Origin: an uncultured Alistipes sp.
GTDB taxonomy: Bacteria > Bacteroidota > Bacteroidia > Bacteroidales > Rikenellaceae
Reading direction: 5' to 3'
DNA: 64,000 nt
Assembly (NCBI GenBank): GCA_900769405.1
Contig: CAAGGL010000013.1
Coordinates: 1 to 64,000 of the forward strand
The first letter of the stretch is position 1. Every line of letters starts with the position of its first letter. The notes below the pieces were generated by a model that ran no database searches, was not told the DNA's origin, and saw only the letters and a list, made by a program, of their open reading frames with translations. Shown here in pieces: positions 34,215-41,567 of the stretch. The translations under genes and the position numbers were made by a program.

Positions 34215-34670
34215 TTATAACTCAAATGTAAAGGGTAACAAATCCTTAGTCGAATCGACCGCCGTAGCCGACCCCGCACCACTCATTATGACGCGGATCG
34301 GACGCCCCTGACGCTTCTCGACATCGACCAGCACCTGACGACAAATGCCACACGGATAGCACTCGCGCTCCGACGGATCCGACGCGATCGCCAACTTCAA
34401 GATACGATCGTCGGGCGACATCGCCTGGTGGTGGAAGAGCAGGTTGCGCTCGGCACAGATACCCGCAGGATAGACCTCACTCTCCTGATTGCTGCCGATC
34501 ACCACACGGCCGCTTTCGAGCAGGGCCGCCGCCCCAACGTGGAAATTCGAATAGGGTGCGTGAGCCGTCGCACAAGCCAATTCGGCCTGCTCGACAAGTC
34601 GCTGTTCGTCCTCGGGCATCTCGGCCACCGAGGCGTAGCGATCGAATCGGAAAGTAAAATCGGTTTTCAT
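34215..34670 (-). CDS. cdd: Cytidine deaminase
   Basis: A 151-residue zinc hydrolase that deaminates cytidine and deoxycytidine to uridine forms in pyrimidine salvage. The zinc site is complete: CAERN (with catalytic Glu) and PCGICRQ. HAPYSNFHVGAAALLE is the substrate-pocket motif. It has a slightly longer N-terminus than the short tetrameric form. It is the first gene of an operon with the pseudouridine synthase. Confidence 0.95.
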   Translation of the reverse strand: MKTDFTFRFDRYASVAEMPEDEQRLVEQAELACATAHAPYSNFHVGAAALLESGRVVIGSNQESEVYPAGICAERNLLFHHQAMSPDDRILKLAIASDPSERECYPCGICRQVLVDVEKRQGRPIRVIMSGAGSATAVDSTKDLLPFTFEL

Positions 34671-34777
34671 AACTCGGTTGGTTTCAGGTTATTAGCGATC
34701 ATCAGACAGAGCCACGGCGCAGAGCCTTGCCACGCATCGTTCGGCTTGGGGCTTGCGCATCGCACTTTTGTCCAAAT

Positions 34778-34808
34778 CAAAGGTATGAAAAATTTTCCGA
34801 ACCTCCAA
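34778..34808 (-). promoter_or_regulatory. cdd promoter
   Basis: TACCTTTG (34778-34785, minus) and TTG at 34806-34808, spacing 20 nt. The leader is about 100 nt. Confidence 0.75.
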
Positions 34809-34866
34809 AATATCAAGCTATTCAGCAAAAAATCGATAACTCCAAAACCCCTTCTTCCCCAAAGAG

Positions 34867-34893
34867 CACGCCCCGTCTTTTGGACGGGGCGTG
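34867..34893 (-). terminator. Terminator after the 34919 lipoprotein gene
   Basis: Perfect 11-bp arms CACGCCCCGTC/GACGGGGCGTG with a 5-nt loop. The T-run on the minus strand is weak (CTCTTT). Confidence 0.65.
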
Positions 34894-34918
34894 TGGTATT
34901 CTTGCTCAGAAATCAACA

Positions 34919-35641
34919 TCAAATTTTGGACGGAGAGAATGTAAATTCCGTTGTGATTGGAGCCTGGTTTTCGTAGTTGAGTGTCAGGCAAAAACGTTTA
35001 CCCATAAACGAATCGAGCGAGCCTGCGATTGGCGAGAGATAGAAGATCATAGGTTTATAGGTTTGCCCATCACCAATCAGTACCATATCGTCAGCCGTAA
35101 TCTCACTCAACGGCTTCGAAATAATCGAATAGGTGTAGATACTATACATCGACGATAAATACTTAAATGAGAGATTGCTATCAAACCCATTAGTTCTCTG
35201 ATAATTGCTTAACAGAAATGGCAGAGGACTATACGCCGTAAAGGTAACGCAATCATTGACCAAACTCTCCGCCGGGTGCTGTGCATCGAACTCCTCCAAG
35301 CAGACCAGCTCGATGGATTGAATATTCTCAACCGGCATTTGGTTTTCGAGATACTCAATAGGCAGATAACTTTTCTGCTTAGAGTATCCCGTATCGTTGT
35401 ACTTTGCAGCCAGCGCATCAAAACGCGCTCTTACGCTCGGATCTTCGGTACCCTCATAAATAATTTCGTCAATCTGAGGGTGAACAAGAATATCGTTATC
35501 TTTATTCACCTCGATCGTAATGTCATCATAGGTGTAATATCCCATTACGAACTTAGATATTACATACGAACCGTCGTCGTTGTCACGGTCGCAGCTCCAC
35601 GCAACAAGAGCTACCATTGCCAAAATCAATAATCGTTTCAT
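34919..35641 (-). CDS. Hypothetical lipoprotein
   Basis: A 240-residue lipoprotein with lipobox VAWSC at residues 13-17. The mature protein is mixed alpha/beta with many Tyr and Asp residues and two internal cysteine positions (VCLEEF, NDCVTF). It resembles the type of species-variable surface lipoprotein frequent in gut Bacteroidota, but I recognise no specific family. The gene is somewhat more AT-rich than its neighbours and stands alone. Confidence 0.75.
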   Translation of the reverse strand: MKRLLILAMVALVAWSCDRDNDDGSYVISKFVMGYYTYDDITIEVNKDNDILVHPQIDEIIYEGTEDPSVRARFDALAAKYNDTGYSKQKSYLPIEYLENQMPVENIQSIELVCLEEFDAQHPAESLVNDCVTFTAYSPLPFLLSNYQRTNGFDSNLSFKYLSSMYSIYTYSIISKPLSEITADDMVLIGDGQTYKPMIFYLSPIAGSLDSFMGKRFCLTLNYENQAPITTEFTFSPSKI

Positions 35642-35743
35642 AGGTTGAATATTTTAAGATAATACACTTATTTCTAAACACATAACGACACGGCACGACA
35701 TTTTATTATGCGCGTAGGAACTTTTTTGAGGATCCCGAAACGA

Positions 35744-35777
35744 AAAACCGCACCCCCACGCCGGGAGGTGCGGTTTT
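35744..35777 (-). terminator. Terminator after the SIMPL gene
   Basis: AACCGCACC/GGTGCGGTT hairpin, with TTTTT on the minus-strand side. Confidence 0.85.
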
Positions 35778-35796
35778 GATTTGCTCGGCTCGCAAC

Positions 35797-36486
35797 CTAT
35801 TCGAGCACAAACTTCGCGCGAACCTGCACCGAAATTCTTATCTTCCGCAACTCGGTGATCACGGGTTCGGGGGCATCGGCGCGCTTCGTGGCGCCAAATG
35901 CCGTAACCACCACACCATCCATTTCGTTGCGCACGGTCGATACCGACACATCGTAGGTGTGGATATAAAACGCCTTGCCGATGGTCTGGTCAATGGCCTC
36001 GGCCATCAACTTGGCATTGGCGCGGGCATTGCGCATCGCCTCGACACGCAACTCGTCCTCGATGCTGTCGCGATTGGTGTTGGTCACATTCTCGATGTTG
36101 ATCGTGGTGATACCGATCTCATTCAGAGCAATATAGACACTGCCCACGAGTGCAACATCGGTCATTTTCAGCTGATAGCTTTTGGTCTTTACGGCCTGAG
36201 AGCGTTTGAGCTGACTGCTCGACAGATCGCTCACGCGCAGGTCGGTTTTGGTGTCGATACCCAACTTTTTGAGTACCGCAACCATATCGCGCTCCTGCTC
36301 CTCGACCGTAATGCGACCCTTCGACTCGCGCTCGTTGATCGTGATCGACAGATAGACCATATTGGGCGCAACCTCGCGGTAGGCGCTGCTGCTCACCTCG
36401 ACAAAGCTCGGAAATGCCTGCTCCGACTGAGCCTGCACGCCGAGAGCCATCAACACGGCTGCAAAAAGAAGAATTACTCGTTTCAT
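35797..36486 (-). CDS. SIMPL-domain (DUF541/YggE-like) secreted protein
   Basis: A 229-residue periplasmic protein with a signal peptide ending VQAQ. The SIMPL/DUF541 domain fills the rest: SAYREVAPNMVYLSITINE, LKKLGIDTKTDLRVSDLSSS, a RVEAMRNARANAKLMAEAI segment near residues 147-165 typical of the family, and RISVQVRAKFVLE at the end. Function is unknown; E. coli YggE is linked to oxidative stress. Residues 189-202 carry MDGVVVTAFGATKR, almost identical to the SusC signature of the transporter at 18239-21493. The last gene of the kbl-lrp-queD-SIMPL run. Confidence 0.88.
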   Translation of the reverse strand: MKRVILLFAAVLMALGVQAQSEQAFPSFVEVSSSAYREVAPNMVYLSITINERESKGRITVEEQERDMVAVLKKLGIDTKTDLRVSDLSSSQLKRSQAVKTKSYQLKMTDVALVGSVYIALNEIGITTINIENVTNTNRDSIEDELRVEAMRNARANAKLMAEAIDQTIGKAFYIHTYDVSVSTVRNEMDGVVVTAFGATKRADAPEPVITELRKIRISVQVRAKFVLE

Positions 36487-36505
36487 AATATTCTCAGTTT
36501 AATGG

Positions 36506-36988
36506 TTAGTCCACTAATATAACTCTCTGAGCATACATTTTATTGTCCTCGGCCAGCCATTCGGCATACGAAGTGGCGGTTTCGTACAGACGCAGCGCCG
36601 TCAGTTCGACACCCTCGGGCAGTTTGGCCGAGATCTGCGCCGCGAAATCCGAGATCATATTCTCGCACGTGGGCTGATAATCGACCTCGACAACGCGACC
36701 GAAACGATCGTTCAACACACCCAAAATCTGCGAGTTACGCTCCGAACGGCGGATCACCAGCGAGTGATCAAGACGATCGACCACCACGCTGTTGACGATC
36801 GCTTTCAGCACGCCGAAATCGACCACCATACCGCACTTTGGCGAGCTCTCGTCCTCGCACGGCACGCCGCGCACCGTTACAAACAGACGATACGAATGGC
36901 CGTGAATCTCGCGGCACGCACCATCGTAGCCGTCGAGCGTGTGAGCCATCTCGAACGAGAACTGTTTTGTTACACGTACTACACTCAT
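36506..36988 (-). CDS. queD: 6-carboxytetrahydropterin synthase
   Basis: A 160-residue enzyme of the 6-pyruvoyl-tetrahydropterin synthase fold, making the queuosine precursor 6-carboxytetrahydropterin from 7,8-dihydroneopterin triphosphate. Zinc ligands are FEMAH and HGHSY; the catalytic Cys lies just before (GACREIHGH), with LDHS and YETATSYAEW completing the site. folE, which makes the substrate, is also in this window (46297). It lies 12 bp after lrp. A biopterin-type role is possible but less likely. Confidence 0.9.
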   Translation of the reverse strand: MSVVRVTKQFSFEMAHTLDGYDGACREIHGHSYRLFVTVRGVPCEDESSPKCGMVVDFGVLKAIVNSVVVDRLDHSLVIRRSERNSQILGVLNDRFGRVVEVDYQPTCENMISDFAAQISAKLPEGVELTALRLYETATSYAEWLAEDNKMYAQRVILVD

Positions 36989-37000
36989 TATCAGTCGTTT

Positions 37001-37474
37001 TTAGTCCTTCAAACAATCGACATAGACCTGACGCTGAAACACCTCGTTCATCGAGATATAGGTCTGCGTAGTCGATACACCCTTGATGCGCAAAATGCGA
37101 TCGAAGATGGTCGTCATCAGGTGCTGATTGTCGATGCAATAGAGCTTGATCAGCAAGTTGTACTCACCCGTAACGTAGTGGCACTCAACGATCTCCGACA
37201 CCTGGCGCAGCTGCTCGACCGTCTCGGCATTCTGCATCGGATCGCGCAGGCGGATACCGATAAACGCACAAACATCGAAGCCCAACGAGCGCGGATCGAC
37301 CATCAGTCGGCTACCAAGAATCACGCCCGAATCGTTCAGTTTTTTGATTCGCTGGTGGATTGCAGCACCCGAAATGCCGCACTCGCGCGCAATCTCCAAG
37401 AAGGGCATACGCGCATTCTTGATCAGGAATTTGAGAATCTTGCGATCAATCGCATCAATAGCTATCTTATTCAT
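37001..37474 (-). CDS. Lrp/AsnC-family transcriptional regulator
   Basis: A 157-residue regulator. An N-terminal helix-turn-helix (AIDAIDRKILKFLIKNARMP, then FLEIARECGISGAAIHQRIKKL) is followed by the RAM/Lrp effector domain (YNLLIKLYC, ILRIKGVSTTQTYISM). It probably binds an amino acid. It follows kbl by 35 bp in the same orientation, which suggests control of threonine/glycine metabolism, as Lrp does for the tdh-kbl operon in E. coli. Confidence 0.93.
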   Translation of the reverse strand: MNKIAIDAIDRKILKFLIKNARMPFLEIARECGISGAAIHQRIKKLNDSGVILGSRLMVDPRSLGFDVCAFIGIRLRDPMQNAETVEQLRQVSEIVECHYVTGEYNLLIKLYCIDNQHLMTTIFDRILRIKGVSTTQTYISMNEVFQRQVYVDCLKD

Positions 37475-37509
37475 CTTTGGTTCAATCTAAGAATCAGGTT
37501 GTTACAACA

Positions 37510-38697
37510 TTATTTCAATACACCCAGCTCGCGACCGATCTTAACGAATGCCTCCACGCAACGATCCAACTGCTCGCGTGTGTGACCCGCCGAAACCTGC
37601 ACGCGGATACGTGCCTGACCCTTCGGAACAACCGGATAGTAGAAGCCCGTAACGTAGATGCCCTCGTCGAGCAACTTCGCCGCAAACTGCTGTGACAGAG
37701 GTGCATCGTAGAGCATCACTGCGCAGATTGCCGACTGTGTGGGTTTGATATCGAAGCCCGCCTCGATCATACGCGCGCGGAAGTGCTCGACATTTGCAAC
37801 CAGACGGTCGTGCAGCTCGTCGCTCTCGGCCAGCATACGGAATACCTCCAAGCTCGCACCCACAACTGCGGGCGGAATCGAGTTCGAGAACAGGTAGGGA
37901 CGCGAACGCTGACGCAGCAGGTCGATAATCTCGCGGCGACCCGTCGAGAAACCACCGATACCACCACCAAATGCCTTGCCAAGCGTGCCGGTGATGATAT
38001 CAACCTTGCCGCGCAGATCGAATTTCTCGGTCACACCGCGACCCGTCGCACCTACAACACCCGCCGAGTGGCACTCATCGACCATCACCAGCGCGTCGTA
38101 CTTCTCCGCCAGACGGCAGATCTCGTCCATCGGAGCCACGTTGCCGTCCATCGAGAAGACGCCGTCGGTCACGATGATGCGGAAACGCTGCGCCTGAGCC
38201 TGCTTCAAGCACTCCTCCAACTCGGCCATATCGGCGTTGGCATAGCGGTAGCGCTGCGCCTTGCACAGACGTACGCCGTCGATGATCGAGGCGTGGTTCA
38301 GTGCGTCCGAAATGATCGCGTCCTCCTCGGTCAGCAGGGGCTCGAACACACCGCCGTTAGCGTCGAAACAAGCTGCATAGAGGATCGTATCCTCGGTGCC
38401 AAAGTACTCAGCAATAGCCGCTTCGAGCTGTTTGTGAATATCCTGTGTACCGCAAATAAAGCGCACCGACGACATACCGAAGCCGTGCGAATCCATCGCT
38501 TTTTTAGCGGCCTCGATCAGGCGCGGATTGTCCGAAAGACCCAGATAGTTGTTAGCGCAGAAGTTCAAAACCTGCTTGTCGGCCACGGTGATCTCGGCAC
38601 GCTGCGCCGATGTGATGATGCGCTCCGACTTGTAAAGACCGGCCTCACGAATCTCGGTGAGGGTCTGTTGAAGATGCTCTTTGATTTTACCGTACAT
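37510..38697 (-). CDS. kbl: Glycine C-acetyltransferase (2-amino-3-ketobutyrate CoA ligase)
   Basis: A 395-residue PLP enzyme of the alpha-oxoamine synthase family that splits 2-amino-3-ketobutyrate with CoA into glycine and acetyl-CoA. The PLP lysine lies in TGTLGKAFGGGIGG, with DECHSAGVVG and SFGMSSVRFICGTQ-type motifs (HGFGMSSVRFICGT). Kbl is preferred over KBL-like serine palmitoyltransferase or BioF because the whole sequence follows the Kbl pattern and length, though Bacteroidota also encode a related serine palmitoyltransferase. Linked to the Lrp-type regulator downstream. No tdh is seen nearby. Confidence 0.9.
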   Translation of the reverse strand: MYGKIKEHLQQTLTEIREAGLYKSERIITSAQRAEITVADKQVLNFCANNYLGLSDNPRLIEAAKKAMDSHGFGMSSVRFICGTQDIHKQLEAAIAEYFGTEDTILYAACFDANGGVFEPLLTEEDAIISDALNHASIIDGVRLCKAQRYRYANADMAELEECLKQAQAQRFRIIVTDGVFSMDGNVAPMDEICRLAEKYDALVMVDECHSAGVVGATGRGVTEKFDLRGKVDIITGTLGKAFGGGIGGFSTGRREIIDLLRQRSRPYLFSNSIPPAVVGASLEVFRMLAESDELHDRLVANVEHFRARMIEAGFDIKPTQSAICAVMLYDAPLSQQFAAKLLDEGIYVTGFYYPVVPKGQARIRVQVSAGHTREQLDRCVEAFVKIGRELGVLK

Positions 38698-38768
38698 AGT
38701 GGTGTAAAATTATAATTTTCAAATCGTTTGTTTTAGGTCGCGAAAGCCCTTAGAGAGCGTTCCAAGAG

Positions 38769-38776
38769 CAAAGATA
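38769..38776 (-). promoter_or_regulatory. -7 box for the kbl operon
   Basis: TATCTTTG (minus) matches TAnnTTTG, 72 nt before the kbl ATG; no TTG at ideal -33 spacing. Confidence 0.55.
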
Positions 38777-38937
38777 AACTATTTTTTGCAAAGTTGGCTA
38801 CGTTTTACCCACATTTTTCGTGCAAAAAGTTACAAATCGTAATTCGCCCCCAAGTTAAGGATTGTAAGGCAGGCGCGAAAATTGCTGTCGTAATCACAAA
38901 AAAATGGCAAGCATAGTAGATATTGAATAAAATTTTG

Positions 38938-38945
38938 TACATTTG
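38938..38945 (+). promoter_or_regulatory. -7 box of the structured RNA/secreted protein cassette
   Basis: TACATTTG matches TAnnTTTG. The transcript would begin near 38952, followed by a GTTCTCG/CGAGAAC hairpin, then the long structured leader. Confidence 0.6.
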
Positions 38946-39006
38946 TAATGGTTCTCGGACGAGAACACGACATATTTTTGAAATTAACGAAGCGTTATGC
39001 TTCTCT

Positions 39007-39177
39007 TGCAATCGGAAATGTGAGAAACTTCCAAGTGTCAGCAAGAGGGTTTGACGGTTCGCGCTTTTGCGTGGGCTGGTTACTCATCTGCTGACAAAGG
39101 TCATTCTCACAACCTCCGATTGTAGATAAGTGTATCAGTGCCACGCTTTTCGTTTTTGATAAAAGCTCTTGCGGCAC
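39007..39177 (+). ncRNA. Candidate structured RNA leader with nested helices
   Basis: An outer helix pairs TGCAATCGGA (39007-39016) with TCCGATTGTA (39115-39124), one G-U pair. Inside it TGTGAGAA (39019-39026) pairs with TTCTCACA (39104-39111), and inside that TGTCAGCA (39036-39043) pairs with TGCTGACA (39089-39096). A second hairpin, GTGCC (39138-39142) with GGCAC (39173-39177) and inner GCTTTT/AAAAGC, lies 24 nt before the ATG at 39202. The nesting over 170 nt argues strongly for a folded RNA. It could be a cis-regulatory leader or a stable RNA; I cannot name its class. Confidence 0.72.
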
Positions 39178-39201
39178 GGGGAGCGCAACGGAGTATAAAC
39201 T

Positions 39202-39768
39202 ATGAAGAAGCTATTGTTTGCCGCAATGATGATGTTGTTTGCGACGGCTGCCTATGCGCAGAAAGATGTAACCAAATTCCTCGGAATCCCGGTTGATGGT
39301 ACCAAAGCCGAAATGATCCAAAAACTTAAAGCAAAGGGATTTACAAGCACCGCTTACGATCCCGAAATTTTGGAGGGAGAATTTAATGGGACGGCTGTCT
39401 ATGTTCACGTTGCTACGAATAACAACAAAGTTTATCGTGTAATGGTTGTTGATAAAAATGGGCAAAGTGAGGGTAATATTATTATTCGATTCAATAAACT
39501 TTGCTCACAATTTGAGAATAATAAGAAATATTTTCCTATGACATTGGAAAGTCAAAAGATTTCGGAAGATGAAGATATATCTTATGAAATTACTGTTCAC
39601 GATAAACGTTATCAAGCAGCCTTTTTCCAAATGTCTGATGGTGATAGTTCATTAAGTGATATGGAAAATCGTCAAGTTTGGTTTATGATCTCAAAGAACA
39701 TTATGGATTACGTTATTTATATGTTTTACGATAATCTCAACAACCAATCCAACGGCGAAGACCTATAA
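39202..39768 (+). CDS. AT-rich secreted protein of unknown function
   Basis: A 188-residue protein with a signal peptide (MKKLLFAAMMMLFATAAYAQ) and a mature part starting KDVTKFLGIPVDGTKAEMIQ. The KFLGIPVDG-type motif resembles a set of small exported Bacteroidales proteins that I recall but cannot name. It is clearly richer in A/T and rare codons than the flanking genes, and it follows the structured leader, so it looks acquired with that leader. No enzyme motif or lipobox. It ends in its own strong terminator. Confidence 0.82.
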   Translation: MKKLLFAAMMMLFATAAYAQKDVTKFLGIPVDGTKAEMIQKLKAKGFTSTAYDPEILEGEFNGTAVYVHVATNNNKVYRVMVVDKNGQSEGNIIIRFNKLCSQFENNKKYFPMTLESQKISEDEDISYEITVHDKRYQAAFFQMSDGDSSLSDMENRQVWFMISKNIMDYVIYMFYDNLNNQSNGEDL

Positions 39769-39790
39769 TATTTTCAAATAAATTTACCCT

Positions 39791-39814
39791 CTGCCCGAAA
39801 TTATTTTCGGGCAG
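39791..39814 (+). terminator. Terminator of the AT-rich gene
   Basis: CTGCCCGAAA/TTTCGGGCAG hairpin followed by TTTTTT. Confidence 0.92.
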
Positions 39815-39837
39815 TTTTTTATCCAACAGGCGCGACC

Positions 39838-39881
39838 CGCCCATAAAACCGAAACAAACATTTGTTTCGGTTTTATGGGCG
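39838..39881. repeat. Perfect 21-bp inverted repeat
   Basis: Arms 39838-39858 and 39861-39881 are perfect inverted copies separated by only CA. The sequence around 39882-40010 has no gene; a T9SS or transposon relation is not visible. Such a long perfect hairpin is more than a normal terminator needs. Confidence 0.95.
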
Positions 39882-40001
39882 CTATACGGGCGAGGGTGGA
39901 GGGTGTGAATCTGTAAGCAAGGGCAACTCTCTCGCATCGACCGCTCTCCTCTGCGCCTCACCAACCCACCTAGGGTGAGGATATTCGCTAAAATCAAAAA
40001 C

Positions 40002-40075
40002 GCACGCCTTAAAAGCGTGTCATCATTGGCGGGTCTCCCTTCGGGCGCCCCCCCCCACCCGCCAATGATGAGCCT
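40002..40075. repeat. Dispersed palindromic element C, copy 1
   Basis: TCATCATTGGCGGG and CCCGCCAATGATGA form perfect 14-bp arms around a C-rich loop; ahead of them is a small hairpin ending GCGTG. A second full copy lies at 44412-44485 and a half copy at 56105-56122. Confidence 0.85.
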
Positions 40076-40156
40076 CAAACGACAACAAAACAAATAATTT
40101 TGAATTTTGAATCCCGAATTTTGCATTATTAATATGGGTATTGCGAAAAAAGTTTG

Positions 40157-40164
40157 TAACTTTG
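40157..40164 (+). promoter_or_regulatory. -7 box for pgk
   Basis: TAACTTTG matches TAnnTTTG, 63 nt before the pgk ATG. Confidence 0.6.
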
Positions 40165-40227
40165 CGCCGATTATGCCCCAAAGCAAATTCGAAGATTTAA
40201 TAACTCTATAATTTTTTCATTACAACT

Positions 40228-41478
40228 ATGGCAAAAATCGAAACTTACGATTTCAAAGGCAAGCGCGCGATCGTTCGCGTGGATTTCAATGTGCCCCTCA
40301 ACGAGAATGGCCAGATCACCGATGATACCCGTATCCGCGGTGCACTCCCCACCCTCAAAAAGGTTCTCGCTGACGGTGGTAGCCTCATCATTATGTCGCA
40401 TATGGGCAAGCCCAAGGACAAGGTGAATGCTAAGTTCTCGCTCAGCCAGATCGTGGACGCTGTTAGCGAGAAGCTCGGCGTGAAGGTTCAGTTCGCTGAG
40501 GATTGCGCTAAGGCCGCAGAGCAGGCTGCTGCTTTGAAGCCGGGCGAGGTGCTGATGCTCGAAAACCTCCGTTTCTATCCCGAGGAGGAGGGCAAACCCG
40601 TCGGTATCGACAAGGAGGATCCCGCTTACGACGAGGCTAAGAAGGCTATGAAGGCTTCGCAGAAGGAGTTCGCTAAGACTTTGGCTTCGTATGCTGATTG
40701 CTATATCAACGACGCTTTCGGTACTGCTCACCGCAAGCACGCTTCGACCGCTGTTATCGCTGACTACTTCACCTCGGAGAACAAGATGCTCGGCTACCTG
40801 ATGGAGAAGGAGGTTGAGGCTGTTGACAACATTCTGAGCAACATCAAGCGCCCCTTCACCGCTATTATGGGTGGTTCGAAGGTTTCGACCAAGATCGGTA
40901 TCATCGAGAACCTGATGGACAAGGTGGACAACCTGATCCTCTGCGGTGGTATGACCTACACCTTCTCGAAGGCGCAGGGCGGTAAGATCGGTAAGTCGAT
41001 CTGCGAGGACGACAAGCTCGATCTGGCTTTGGAGATTATGGCGAAGGCTAAGGCGAAGGGTGTTAACCTCGTGCTGGGTGTTGACTGCGTTGCAGGCGAC
41101 GACTTCAAGAACGATTGCAACACCGTAATTTGCCCCGCTAACGAGATTCCCGACGCTTTCGAGGGTATGGACGCTGGTCCGGCTACTCGCGAGAAGTTCG
41201 CAGCTGCTATCGAGGGTGCTAAGACCATTCTGTGGAACGGCCCCGCAGGTGTATTCGAGTTCGACAACTTCACCGGTGGCTCGCGCGCTATCGCTGAGGC
41301 TATCGCTAAGGCTACGGCTGAGGGCGCATTCTCGCTCATCGGTGGTGGTGACTCGGTAGCTTGCATCAACAAGTTCGGTATGGCTGACCAGGTATCGTAC
41401 ATCTCGACCGGCGGTGGTGCACTGTTGGAGGCTATCGAGGGCAAGGTTCTGCCGGGTGTAGCTGCTATCAACGAGTAA
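40228..41478 (+). CDS. pgk: Phosphoglycerate kinase
   Basis: A 416-residue glycolytic enzyme transferring phosphate from 1,3-bisphosphoglycerate to ADP. It shows the family start (KRAIVRVDFNVPLNE), the substrate-binding Asp/Arg region (SHMGKPKDKVN), AHRKHAST, the IMGGSKVSTKIG hinge, WNGPAGVFEF and the nucleotide-binding SLIGGGDSVA motif near the end. Length is normal. Strong codon bias indicates high expression. A terminator follows. Confidence 0.98.
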   Translation: MAKIETYDFKGKRAIVRVDFNVPLNENGQITDDTRIRGALPTLKKVLADGGSLIIMSHMGKPKDKVNAKFSLSQIVDAVSEKLGVKVQFAEDCAKAAEQAAALKPGEVLMLENLRFYPEEEGKPVGIDKEDPAYDEAKKAMKASQKEFAKTLASYADCYINDAFGTAHRKHASTAVIADYFTSENKMLGYLMEKEVEAVDNILSNIKRPFTAIMGGSKVSTKIGIIENLMDKVDNLILCGGMTYTFSKAQGGKIGKSICEDDKLDLALEIMAKAKAKGVNLVLGVDCVAGDDFKNDCNTVICPANEIPDAFEGMDAGPATREKFAAAIEGAKTILWNGPAGVFEFDNFTGGSRAIAEAIAKATAEGAFSLIGGGDSVACINKFGMADQVSYISTGGGALLEAIEGKVLPGVAAINE

Positions 41479-41506
41479 CGAACAAGTATTTAAGATATTT
41501 CTTGTC

Positions 41507-41543
41507 GGGGTGGGACGGCTGATGAGGCTGTCCGCCCCTTTTT
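41507..41543 (+). terminator. pgk terminator
   Basis: A GC-rich imperfect hairpin (GGGGTGGGACGG...CTGTCCGCCCC) followed by TTTTTTG. Confidence 0.75.
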
Positions 41544-41567
41544 TGAAACGGAACATTCAACAACAAA

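Noticed and set aside
39007..39177. 6S RNA or tmRNA
   Set aside because: The nested helix plan and short length do not show a 6S-type central bubble or a tmRNA tag frame; naming it would be guesswork.
39737..40186. A 150-codon minus-strand frame between the AT-rich gene and pgk
   Set aside because: It runs through terminator, inverted repeats and promoter sequence, with no start signals, so it is not a gene.
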